NCBI GenBank assembly: GCA_016789175.1
Contig: JAEURK010000340.1
Span: forward strand, 1 to 45,105
DNA length: 45,105 nt
Source of the DNA: Anaerolineales bacterium
GTDB taxonomy: Bacteria; Chloroflexota; Anaerolineae; Anaerolineales; UBA6663
Direction of reading: 5' to 3'
The translations under genes and the position numbers were made by a program. Each line of letters starts with the position of its first letter. Position 1 is the stretch's first letter. Below, piece by piece: positions 9,323 through 16,216 of this stretch. The notes under the pieces are model-generated. The model searched no databases and was not told where the DNA came from. It worked only from the letters and a program-made list of their open reading frames with translations.

Positions 9323-10009
9323 TCAAGGATTGTTTTGCACGTCCGGCAGGAAGACGGTGTTGGGATCCGTGCTGAACCGCAGGGCGATGGCGCCTTGATC
9401 GGCGCGCGGGTCCACGAAACCCGTGCCGCCGTTGAACAGCGTGTAGCCTTCCACCTTGACCCCGGGCGGCAGCGATAAGCTCGCCACAGAGACGAAGTCC
9501 GTGAAGTTCGTGATGATCGGCGCCGGCGTCGACCAACTGGGCGGCGGCGAAGCGACGACGCCATCACTCGTGAGGCGCACGACGCTCGAGGCATCAACGT
9601 TGACGGCGAGCGAATAGCCCAACACACCCGAGTAGCTATAACCGCGCAAGGCCACACTGTGGGCAACCGTGTCGGTGTTGTACAAAATCAACACGGTGGC
9701 GGTAGCGTCGCTGTCTGTGGGAACGAAGTACACCAGCGTTTCGCCCGGTATCGGCGTGGGAAAGGCCTGGGGCGAATCGCCGGCCGCCGCGAACGCGGGC
9801 GGCATGACTTCATCGCCGGCCGTCGGAAACGCCGTCGGCGGGATTGTGGAACCCTGGGCCGAAAGCAATTCGGGCCCATTGCTGATCGTCCACGGGCCGA
9901 GGCCGCCGGCCTCAGGCGTCGACTGCGCCAATGCGCTATTCCACGCGATTACCGCCACCAACAGCAGCGCCGCGACCACACCCGACAGTACGAACCGAGT
10001 CCGTTTCAT
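9323..10009 (-). CDS. Secreted protein of unknown function
   Basis: A 228-residue exported protein. ATG 10009 follows AGAGAGG by 4 nt on the minus strand and starts a signal peptide (MKRTRFVLSGVVAALLLVAVIAWNSALAQ, given as MKRTRFVLSGVV then AALLLVAVIAWNSALAQ). The next 70 residues are Pro/Thr/Ala-rich and low complexity. Residues about 95-228 form a beta-rich domain with TLVYFVPTDSDATATVLILY, NTDTVAHSVALRGY and LPPGVKVEGYTLFNGGTG, which looks like an immunoglobulin-like or beta-sandwich fold. I do not recognise a named family. No lipobox, no transmembrane anchor at the C-terminus. Its neighbour on the other strand is also a secreted protein, but nothing links them functionally. Confidence 0.75.
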   Translation of the reverse strand: MKRTRFVLSGVVAALLLVAVIAWNSALAQSTPEAGGLGPWTISNGPELLSAQGSTIPPTAFPTAGDEVMPPAFAAAGDSPQAFPTPIPGETLVYFVPTDSDATATVLILYNTDTVAHSVALRGYSYSGVLGYSLAVNVDASSVVRLTSDGVVASPPPSWSTPAPIITNFTDFVSVASLSLPPGVKVEGYTLFNGGTGFVDPRADQGAIALRFSTDPNTVFLPDVQNNP

Positions 10010-10242
10010 GGTGCCTCTCTTTTGAATGCAACAGGCCACCTGATCCCACACCTGACGCCGGGGTGTGAGCAGCCCGGAGCGTGGCGCCCCCGTCGCCTTG
10101 GGCCGGCAGGACGTTCGGTTAGCCCCTCACACTGCGCGCCGAGGGTCGGCCACCGGCCCTGGTTGTCGAGTCGGTCTTGCGAGAGTAATTGGGACTCAGG
10201 TCAAGGCGTGTCAAGTGCGATAGCGACGACGCGAGCCGGTGC

Positions 10243-10857
10243 CTAGCGCCACTCGGCCGGGCGCTTGAGCGGATGCCCGTTGGCCTTGACGACCGGATCG
10301 GGCAGCAGCGACTTCACCAGCGCGGCGCGGCCGATATTCACGTAGCCGCTCGCCTGTTTCTTGAGCTCGCTCGACGCGCGTTCGGGCGGGAACGCCACGA
10401 CCACGCGCTTGGCCGGGAACAACGCGCACACGGCCCGCACCGGGCTGACCAGATCGCTGTCGGCTGAGACCACGATCGCACTGTCGAACCGATCTTGAAA
10501 GGCGTCGGTCATCAGCTGCACGGCGATGTTGACGTCCGTCATCTTCTCGTGGTGCGTGACGTAGTGATGGTCGCAGTTGCGGCAGGTGATGGTGTCGGCC
10601 AGGTAATGGCCGTAGTGGATCGAGACGTCCTTGAGCGTGGCCAGCGCGTCAAGATAGGTAGCCTGCCGGCGGCGCTTGTCGTCCGGGCTCTTCAGGACCG
10701 CCGTGAAGTAGTGGGTGTGCACCAGCGTCTGCCGTTTCTTCAGCAACGCGCCGGCCAGTTTTTTGAGGTCGAGCCAGTAGGCCCATTTCCAGCGCTTCTC
10801 GCGCAGGCCATAGTAGAGGTTGAAGCCGTCGATATAGACGATCACACGATCAGGCAT
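10243..10857 (-). CDS. NYN (PIN-like) domain protein, LabA/DUF88 family
   Basis: A 204-residue cytosolic protein. It opens with VIVYIDGFNLYYGLR, the NYN signature with the first catalytic Asp (D10). Further on are MTDVNIAVQLMTDAF (Asp about 107) and AIVVSADSDLVSPVRAV (Asp residues about 132-134), the acidic residues of a PIN-like nuclease site. A CRNC...HHxxxHHEK stretch before the second motif may bind zinc, as in related family members. NYN proteins are predicted Mg-dependent RNases. The start ATG at 10857 has TACACT about 12 nt upstream as a possible -10 element. It stands alone, separated from the upstream minus-strand dioxygenase operon by 388 bp of repeats and hairpins. Confidence 0.88.
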   Translation of the reverse strand: MPDRVIVYIDGFNLYYGLREKRWKWAYWLDLKKLAGALLKKRQTLVHTHYFTAVLKSPDDKRRRQATYLDALATLKDVSIHYGHYLADTITCRNCDHHYVTHHEKMTDVNIAVQLMTDAFQDRFDSAIVVSADSDLVSPVRAVCALFPAKRVVVAFPPERASSELKKQASGYVNIGRAALVKSLLPDPVVKANGHPLKRPAEWR

Positions 10858-10915
10858 AGTCAGACAAGTGTACCTTGGGGGGGAAACGCGGACGCAGGGG
10901 CGCGCCCGTTAAAGA

Positions 10916-10965
10916 GACGACCCACCGTTTCCGGTGGGCGTCGGCCCGGAGATGCGATCTCCGGG
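10916..10965 (-). ncRNA. Tandem hairpins, structured RNA or terminator pair
   Basis: Hairpin A: 10916-10942, gacg/cgtc plus cccaccg/cggtggg, 11 bp with one bulged base; on the minus strand its loop is GAAA, a GNRA tetraloop. Hairpin B: 10945-10965, a 9-bp stem (cccggagat/atctccggg) with a 3-nt loop. They are 2 nt apart and flanked by gttaa (10908-10912) and ttaac (10970-10974), which could pair and close a three-way junction. On the minus strand they follow the dioxygenase-hydrolase gene by about 280 nt and precede the NYN gene by about 60 nt. Function unknown. Confidence 0.45.
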
Positions 10966-11037
10966 GGGGTTAACCATCAGTATCGCACTCCCCAGACGCG
11001 CTGTCAACCAGCGGGAAATGCAGAGTGTACGGGCGCG

Positions 11038-11147
11038 TTGTCAGGCGCGGATTCTTGCTGCGGATTACGCGGGCAGAAGCGGGACCGTTGCCGGCAGGGC
11101 TTCCGCTGTTCAAATCCGCGAAATCCGCGGCAAAAGGCCGCTGACAA
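11038..11147. repeat. 110-bp palindromic element bounded by TTGTCAG/CTGACAA
   Basis: The ends TTGTCAG (11038-11044) and CTGACAA (11141-11147) are inverted repeats. Inside them the left arm reads TTGCTGCGGATTACGCGG and the right arm is close to its complement (CCGCGAAATCCGCGGCAA). A 22-nt stretch at the left end (11037-11058) recurs exactly at 16090-16111. This is the pattern of a small dispersed palindromic repeat; no coding potential is seen. Confidence 0.6.
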
Positions 11148-11245
11148 TTCGGGCATGCACTCGGGACGTTCTGGCAAGGCAATCGCGCCCTTTGGGTCCC
11201 ACGGCAGAACCAGTTGGATTGGTTTTGATGCGAATGCCGGGCCCT

Positions 11246-12838
11246 TCATGGCATTGGCGGCGCAGGGGGCTCGGTTCGCTCTCGGAGCCAGTCGGCCGCC
11301 CGCCGGACGTCTTCCATAGTCAACTCGTGACCCGCCTCGAAGAGCTCGGTGTCAACCCGCGCGCCCCGACTCTGCAGATAAGGAAGCACGGCCCGGCCGT
11401 AGGGCAGAAACGGATCCTGGCGCCCGTTCAGCACCAGCACGGGCAAGCCGGCCAGGTTGGAGGCCGGCGGGTGTTCCATGACCATCACCGGCCGGATCAA
11501 GATCGCGCCGCCAAAGGCGTGCGGCCAGTGGCTGAGGGCCGTCAACGCAATGTTGGCACCGTTACTGTAGCCGACCGCGATCACGCCGGCCGGGGCGAGC
11601 CGGTAGGCCATGGCCGCGCCGGCCACGAACTCGGTCAGGGCCCGCGCCTCGGAGAGCAGATGGTCCTGATCGTACGCGGTGGCCGTGTAGCGTCGAAAGA
11701 AGCGCGGCGCACCTTCTTCCAGCGATCGGCCGCGCACACTGAGTAGATGGGCCGACGGCGCCATCTGGCGTCCGATACCCAACAGCTGCGTCTCATCGGC
11801 GCCGGTGCCATGTAGCAGCAAGAGCGTCTGCGGACCGATGCCGGGCTCATAGCGATGGATCCAGCCGAGATCGGGCCCGATCTCGGGTCCGAGATCGACC
11901 GCAGCGGCTGAAGACGTGAACCCGGGCATAGCAGCCTCGATCTCGGCTCGACGCGATTCCCAATCGGGCGGCAGGGTCAGGCGTTGCCCGAGTTCGGCCG
12001 GCGGCTCGTCGAGCGTCAGGCCCGGCCGGTCGGTGGCCACCTCGATCAGGGCGCCCCCCGGTTCGCTGAAGTACACGCTCTGAAAGTAACCATGCTCACG
12101 CACCTCAGAGACGGTAAGCCCGTCGGCGCGGACGCCATGCAGAACGCTGTGGAGAGCCGCGGCGTCCGGAGCGCGAAACGCGACGTGATGCACGACCCCG
12201 GCGCCGTCGGCGCCCGGCCAGAAGCCTGACACCGCCCGCACCGCGACGGCGGCCTCAGACAGACCCGCAGCGGGATAGGTTTGGGTTTGGTCGCGCACCT
12301 CGCCCGGGGCCAGACCCAGGTGCCGTTCGAGGACGCGCCCTGTTGCCGCGGCGTCCTCGGCCCAGAACGTGACATGGTGGATGCCCCGGCTCTGCGAGTC
12401 GGCCGGGACCGGGGAGTCGGGCCAGGGTCGGCCGGCCGGCGCATCGTCCAGCCCCACAAGCACGAGCGGCAGCCCGTCCGGATCGTCCAGGGTCAGGCAA
12501 CTGCCGGCGTCTCGCTGTTCGGGTCCGCTGAACCGGATGCCCTTGCTGAGCAGGCGCTGCATCCAGAAGCCGATCTGCTCACGTGACACAGCCAGGCCGA
12601 TCTCGGCCACGCGCCCGCCGCCCTGTCGACCCCGCCCGGCGCCCGGCCAGACAAAGAACGTCAGCAGTGAGCCCGGCGTGCCGTCGCGGTCGCCGTAAAA
12701 CAGGTGCAGCGTTCGCGCGTCGTTGTGGTTGACCGTTCGCTTGACGAGGCGCAAGCCGAGCACGCCCTCATAGAAGTCGACGTTGGCTTGCGCATCGGCT
12801 GTGATTGCCGTGACATGGTGGATCCCGGTGAAAATCAT
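11246..12838 (-). CDS. MhqO-like ring-cleaving dioxygenase fused to MhqD-like hydrolase
   Basis: A 530-residue two-part enzyme. Residues 1-310 are a tandem VOC (glyoxalase/type I extradiol dioxygenase) module of the MhqO/YkcA type: metal ligand candidates are His in GIHHVTA (7/8), His in VVHHVAFR (217/218) and Glu in LIEVATD (266). Residues about 325-525 are an alpha/beta hydrolase of the YodD/MhqD carboxylesterase type: oxyanion region LLLHGTGADE, nucleophile GYSNGAN (Ser425), Asp475 in NGRQDPF and His504 in EAGHEL. In Bacillus subtilis these two activities are separate neighbouring genes induced by quinones and hydroquinones; here they are one polypeptide. The gene lies 12 bp after a second stand-alone MhqO-like gene, so both are one operon. 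Cytosolic; no signal peptide. Confidence 0.92.
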   Translation of the reverse strand: MIFTGIHHVTAITADAQANVDFYEGVLGLRLVKRTVNHNDARTLHLFYGDRDGTPGSLLTFFVWPGAGRGRQGGGRVAEIGLAVSREQIGFWMQRLLSKGIRFSGPEQRDAGSCLTLDDPDGLPLVLVGLDDAPAGRPWPDSPVPADSQSRGIHHVTFWAEDAAATGRVLERHLGLAPGEVRDQTQTYPAAGLSEAAVAVRAVSGFWPGADGAGVVHHVAFRAPDAAALHSVLHGVRADGLTVSEVREHGYFQSVYFSEPGGALIEVATDRPGLTLDEPPAELGQRLTLPPDWESRRAEIEAAMPGFTSSAAAVDLGPEIGPDLGWIHRYEPGIGPQTLLLLHGTGADETQLLGIGRQMAPSAHLLSVRGRSLEEGAPRFFRRYTATAYDQDHLLSEARALTEFVAGAAMAYRLAPAGVIAVGYSNGANIALTALSHWPHAFGGAILIRPVMVMEHPPASNLAGLPVLVLNGRQDPFLPYGRAVLPYLQSRGARVDTELFEAGHELTMEDVRRAADWLRERTEPPAPPMP

Positions 12839-12850
12839 GGCGTCACCGAC

Positions 12851-13813
12851 TCAGTCGAGGGGCTTTAGGCCGGCCACGATTTGAGCGCGGCGGGGTTCCA
12901 GGAAGGGTGGCAGCGCGACCGATTCGCCCAACGTCTCGAGCGGCTCATCGACCGCGAAGCCTGGCCCGTCCGTGGCGATCTCGAACAATACGCCGCTCGG
13001 CTCGCGAAAGTACAGGCTGCGGAAATAGTAACGGTTGACCTCACCGCTGTGCCGGATCCCGGAAGCGGTCAGGTGTTCGGTCCAGGCATGGTAGCTGGCT
13101 TCATCGGGCGTCCGGAACGCAACGTGGTGGACACCGCCGGCGCCCGGACTGGCCGGCGCAACATCCGGGCGCACGGCGACGTGCAGTTCGGCCTGCGGGC
13201 CGGTCCCGCCCATGGCGTAAACGTGGACGCCGTGGGACGGGCTGGTCGGATCGGCGTAGTCACGCACCGGTCGCATCGCCAGAACCCGCTGCAACACGAG
13301 ATCGGTCGCCGTCAGGTTCGGGATCGTCATCGTGATCGGCCCGAGCCCGCGGATCTGATACTCAGGCGGTACTGGGCTGCGCTCCCAGGGCGTGGGGGGA
13401 TCACCGGCGCCGTCATCCACCACAAAGGCCAGGCGCTGTCCCTCCGGGTCCTCGAAGTCGAGCTGAGCCCGCCCGTCTCGTGTCACGATAGCGGCATGGG
13501 CGATGGCGAGCGACGACAGCCGGGTCTGCCAGTATGCCAGGCCGGCCTCGTCGCGCACGCGCAGGCCGGTGCGGGTGACGGTGCGGCCGCCGCGCCGTTC
13601 GCGGGACACCGGCCAGTCGAAAAAGGTCAGGTCGTTGCCCGGGGTCGCGACCTTGTCCGAGTAGAACAGGTGATAGGCGCTGGTGTCATCCTGATTGACC
13701 GAGCGCTTGACCAGGCGCATCCCCAGATCCTGCGTGTAGAAGCGTTTGTTCTCGCGGATCTGGGCCGACACTGCGGTGAGGTGGTGAAAGCCGGTCAACT
13801 GCAGCGGATTCAT
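12851..13813 (-). CDS. MhqO-like ring-cleaving dioxygenase (VOC family)
   Basis: A 320-residue cytosolic protein with two VOC modules. Metal-ligand motifs are [10 protein letters not shown] (His10/11), [14 protein letters not shown] and [16 protein letters not shown]; the [23 protein letters not shown] segment is diagnostic for the MhqO/LinE-related glyoxalase-dioxygenase family. Predicted to cleave hydroquinone or catechol-type rings using Fe(II) or Mn(II) and oxygen; the real substrate is unproven. Full length for the family. It is the first gene of a two-gene operon, followed after 12 bp by the dioxygenase-hydrolase fusion. A TATAAT box lies 44 bp upstream of its ATG. Confidence 0.92.
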   Translation of the reverse strand: MNPLQLTGFHHLTAVSAQIRENKRFYTQDLGMRLVKRSVNQDDTSAYHLFYSDKVATPGNDLTFFDWPVSRERRGGRTVTRTGLRVRDEAGLAYWQTRLSSLAIAHAAIVTRDGRAQLDFEDPEGQRLAFVVDDGAGDPPTPWERSPVPPEYQIRGLGPITMTIPNLTATDLVLQRVLAMRPVRDYADPTSPSHGVHVYAMGGTGPQAELHVAVRPDVAPASPGAGGVHHVAFRTPDEASYHAWTEHLTASGIRHSGEVNRYYFRSLYFREPSGVLFEIATDGPGFAVDEPLETLGESVALPPFLEPRRAQIVAGLKPLD

Positions 13814-13857
13814 GATTGTCTTTCACTGGGCAGGGGCAATCAGACAACGTCAGGCGA

Positions 13858-13863
13858 ATTATA
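13858..13863 (-). promoter_or_regulatory. -10 box (TATAAT) of the dioxygenase operon
   Basis: TATAAT on the minus strand, 44 nt before the ATG at 13813, giving a leader of about 37 nt. A TTGACA is present upstream but with only 9 bp spacing, so it cannot serve as the -35 for this box. Confidence 0.45.
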
Positions 13864-14058
13864 GCGCGGCGATGTCAACCAGCGCTCAGCCCGATCGGAA
13901 ACCAGGGCTATCGCACCCCTCGGTTTTCACTATTCTTCCTGCGGGTTGAGCCAGATTTGCACGAAAAGGAATCGTTCGTGCCCATTTGAGTCAACTCGTG
14001 GCAATTGGCGCAGTGTCTATAGAGATGCGTTAGCCCTGATCAGAAAACAGAACGACGA

Positions 14059-14085
14059 ACGAGCCCCGGAGAGATCGGGGCTCGT
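14059..14085. terminator. 10-bp GC-rich hairpin
   Basis: acgagccccg (14059-14068) pairs perfectly with cggggctcgt (14076-14085) around a 7-nt loop gagagat. It sits just upstream of the chimeric pseudogene fragment. It could be a leader attenuator left from a lost gene; there is no U-tract on either side. The rest of 13864-14100 has no gene that I can recognise, only a smaller inverted repeat gcacgaa/ttcgtgc near 13.96 kb. Confidence 0.45.
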
Positions 14086-14100
14086 GTCGTCGCCTCATGG

Positions 14101-14586
14101 CATGGCCCGCCAGCTCTCCGAACCAGGCACCTGGCCGAGGCGCACCGGGCCGCCGGGGAAGCGCCCAAGCTCATCGCTCCGCTCCTCCTGCATTGGGCCG
14201 AAGGCGAGGTCCACTTTCGGCGCGGGCGTCACGACGGCGCGACCTCGTACCTGCTCAAGACCGTGAAGATGGAAGATCTGGCCGACGCCGTTCAGTGCGC
14301 GGCGCGTGGCGAGGCCACGTTGAACCCACGTGTGGCGGCGCGCGCGATCCAGGAGGTCCAGGGCAGCCGGACGGATCCGACTACCCCGTTCGATCAGCTG
14401 ACCGACCGGGAGCTGGAGATCTTGAAGCTGATCGCCAACGGGCTCTCGAACAGTGAGATCGTGGCGACGCTGGTCGTCGGCGAGAACACCGTCAAGGGCC
14501 ACGTTAGCAACATCCTCAGCAAGCTGCACCTGGCGGACCGCACCCCGGCCGCAGTGATGGCCTGGCGCGGCGTGATGCGCCAATGA
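14101..14586 (+). pseudogene. Chimeric remnant: TPR fragment joined to NarL-type response regulator C-terminus
   Basis: One open frame shows two unrelated pieces. The first (from about 14119) reads RHLAEAHRAAGEAPKLIAPL then LLHWAEGEVHFRR; it matches the extreme C-terminal TPR of the 1199-residue kinase at 19211-22810 (RHLAEARQSAGDRPKLLAPL, FLHWATGELHFRR). Right after that FRR the frame becomes a NarL-type receiver tail, GATSYLLKTVKMEDLADAVQ, then a LuxR HTH: LTDRELEILKLIANGLSNSE and NTVKGHVSNILSKLHLADRT. The phosphoacceptor half of the receiver is gone and no in-frame start with a ribosome site is visible. An ATG at 14263 could start a 107-residue HTH-only protein. I read this as recombination debris, possibly still making a DNA-binding fragment. 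Confidence 0.7.
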
Positions 14587-14932
14587 GCGTAATCGGCCTT
14601 TTCGTCACGAATCCGGGCCGACACGACGATGTCGTCCACGCCGGCGAGGGCCTGCTCGAACTCTGCCGTGCTCGCGCTGGGGCTCATCAGCAGCGTGATC
14701 GACCTGACTTCGTCTAGTGTATCTCGGACGGAGCGGTGTACGCCAGGTTGCCGGTCAGGCTGGCACTCAGAGCTGCATCAACCTGGCCCCACGGATCTTT
14801 GCTGCCGGTCGGCGCCACTTGCGTGGCTGACACATCCGGCGGCGAGCTTCCGACAGAACAGGCAGCCAGAGACAGCGCCGCCAGGATGGCTGCCACCGCA
14901 CCCCACGCCCACGAACGACGCTGACTCGCCAA
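14587..14932 (-). pseudogene. Truncated, frameshifted lipoprotein gene
   Basis: From a TTG at 14932 the minus strand encodes a lipoprotein signal peptide with lipobox LAAC (AAILAALSLAACSVGSSPP) and then DPWGQVDAALSASLTGNLAY followed by TAPSEI, where it hits a TAG stop near 14714. A one-base shift at that point continues as TLDEVRSITLLMSPSASTAE and FEQALAGVDDIVVSARIRDE, a natural extension of the same domain. The frame then runs into the antisense of the response-regulator fragment, so the C-terminal half is lost. The GNLAY..P.EI..DEVR.I.LLMSPS pattern resembles a domain I recall at the C-terminus of various bacterial lipoproteins and effector proteins; that resemblance is from memory and unverified. 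Confidence 0.65.
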
Positions 14933-15397
14933 GGCTCTTCCTTACCGATGTCCGCTGCCCTGGCGTATACGCCAGGAGCCATCGGGTATTCGCGTCGTCT
15001 CTGACCGGCTCAACGCCATACGACCCGGCCCGGTCGGGGGAACGAAGGCAAGAAACGGGTGCTCCGCCCAACCTTCTGCCCGCTGGCCAGATGTGTCGCC
15101 TTTGGCCCGATGCTGGCGCTATACCGATCGCCGGGGCTGCGCGCCTCCGCGCATGGCGGCCGTGGATCGCCGATCTGGTCCAACTGGAGGCCGAGTGGGC
15201 CAGACTTGCCGCTTGCGAACGACAGGTTTCACGCGCATACCCCGGACACCGAGCCTCGGCCAGGAACAATACCCGCGCACATACTTTAGATGCTACAGAC
15301 ACGACCCCGTTTTCGCTAGGCTGTTCCCATCTTGAATGTCGGGCCGGCCCTGGCTCACCATAGCCCGGCGTGTTTCGCGCCGGAGAAAGAATTCGAA
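14933..15397. other. Intergenic, no gene recognised
   Basis: A 465-bp interval between the lipoprotein remnant and the DUF6326 gene. Short frames exist on both strands but none shows a recognisable domain, a signal peptide or a ribosome-binding site, and it adjoins two pseudogenes, so it is probably decayed coding sequence. Confidence 0.5.
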
Positions 15398-15820
15398 ATG
15401 AACGACCGACGTGCTTTGCTCTCGACTCTCTGGATCTTTGCCTCGCTCAACTACCTGTACTGCGATCTCATCGGCATGATGGACCCCGCATTCCTGAAGC
15501 AACTCCTCACCGGCGTCGTCGGCTCGATCGAGTTCACGCCGGCTTTCCTGCTGGGGGCTTCTGTGCTGATGCAGATCCCGATGGGCATGGTCCTGCTGTC
15601 ACGCGTGCTCGGGGCCGGCGCCAACCGCTGGGCCAACGTCCTGGCCGGGACGATCATGACCCTGGTCCAGATCGGCTCGCTGACCCTCGGCGCGCCGGCC
15701 GGCCATTACGTGTTCTTCAGCGCGTTCGAAATCACGTGCACGATCGCGATCGCCTGGCTGGCCTGGACCTGGAGAGCCACGGCGCCCGTTGCCGCTGCGG
15801 TGCCCCAGCTGGCCCGCTGA
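15398..15820 (+). CDS. DUF6326 family membrane protein
   Basis: A 140-residue protein with four hydrophobic segments. It has the family's conserved opening STLWIFASLNYLYCDLIGMM followed by DPAFLKQLLTG, then FLLGASVLMQIPMGMVLLSR, GANRWANVLAGTIMTLVQ and FFSAFEITCTIAIAWLAW. The family is of unknown function and occurs in many soil and sediment bacteria. ATG 15398 was chosen over an upstream ATG at 15332 because it begins exactly at the family N-terminus and has GGAGAAAG about 10 nt upstream. Monocistronic. The 396 bp after it hold a long palindromic repeat and no gene. Confidence 0.88.
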   Translation: MNDRRALLSTLWIFASLNYLYCDLIGMMDPAFLKQLLTGVVGSIEFTPAFLLGASVLMQIPMGMVLLSRVLGAGANRWANVLAGTIMTLVQIGSLTLGAPAGHYVFFSAFEITCTIAIAWLAWTWRATAPVAAAVPQLAR

Positions 15821-15912
15821 TCGCGCCGGCCTCGTCGGAATCCCCGCCGACCCAGGTCATGCCTCCGCGGAGATTTCTGCCAGGGGCCGAACAGGGTGGC
15901 TATGCACGAGTT

Positions 15913-16111
15913 GATCCTGTTGGCAAACCGGATTCGGACGGTTGGCCCTGTACACGGATCACACGGATGTTCACGGATGGCACGGAGCCATTCGAGATGT
16001 TTCCGTGTGATCCGTGCTATCCGTGTACCGATCCGGCCTGTTCCGGGGCTCCTGACAACGCAGGATCGGGTTTGCCAACAGGATCACGAGTTGTCAGGCG
16101 CGGATTCTTGC
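15913..16111. repeat. About 200-bp nested palindromic repeat
   Basis: Outer arms: GATCCTGTTGGCAAACC (15913-15929) is perfectly inverted at 16069-16085. Inner arms: ACGGATCACACGGA (15954-15967) is perfectly inverted at 16002-16015, within a set of degenerate CACGGAT-type words. The right flank (16090-16111) is identical to 11037-11058, and the outer word ctgttggcaaaccg also occurs near 4391. This combination suggests a dispersed repeat family or composite of two families. It could fold into a long cruciform or RNA hairpin. It lies directly upstream of a MalT-like regulator. The frame through it shows no protein signature. Confidence 0.7.
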
Positions 16112-16204
16112 CACGGATCGGCAGTGGGGCGCAGAATGAAACTGGAGATCAAACATCGGCAGTCGCCGGTCGAAGGCGACGACCCTGACCTCCGGGCTAA
16201 CCCG

Positions 16205-16210
16205 TATAAT
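16205..16210 (+). promoter_or_regulatory. -10 box (TATAAT) of leaderless MalT-like gene
   Basis: TATAAT is followed by six bases (cgccgc) and the ATG at 16217. No ribosome-binding site precedes the ATG. Transcription is therefore expected to begin at the start codon. Confidence 0.65.
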
Positions 16211-16216
16211 CGCCGC

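Noticed and set aside
10908-10980. Hammerhead ribozyme or known riboswitch in the tandem hairpins
   Set aside because: On the minus strand CTGATGG is not the CUGAUGA core and the GAAA is a loop, not a junction; no riboswitch consensus that I know fits.
14095-14583. 162-residue minus-strand frame
   Set aside because: Antisense of a clear LuxR HTH; no family.
15950-16030. CRISPR array from repeated CACGGAT words
   Set aside because: The words are short, irregular and arranged as an inverted repeat, with no regular direct repeats or spacers.
15896-16216. Upstream extension of the MalT-like protein
   Set aside because: The extra residues are translation of the palindromic repeat and promoter; the family N-terminus begins at 16217.
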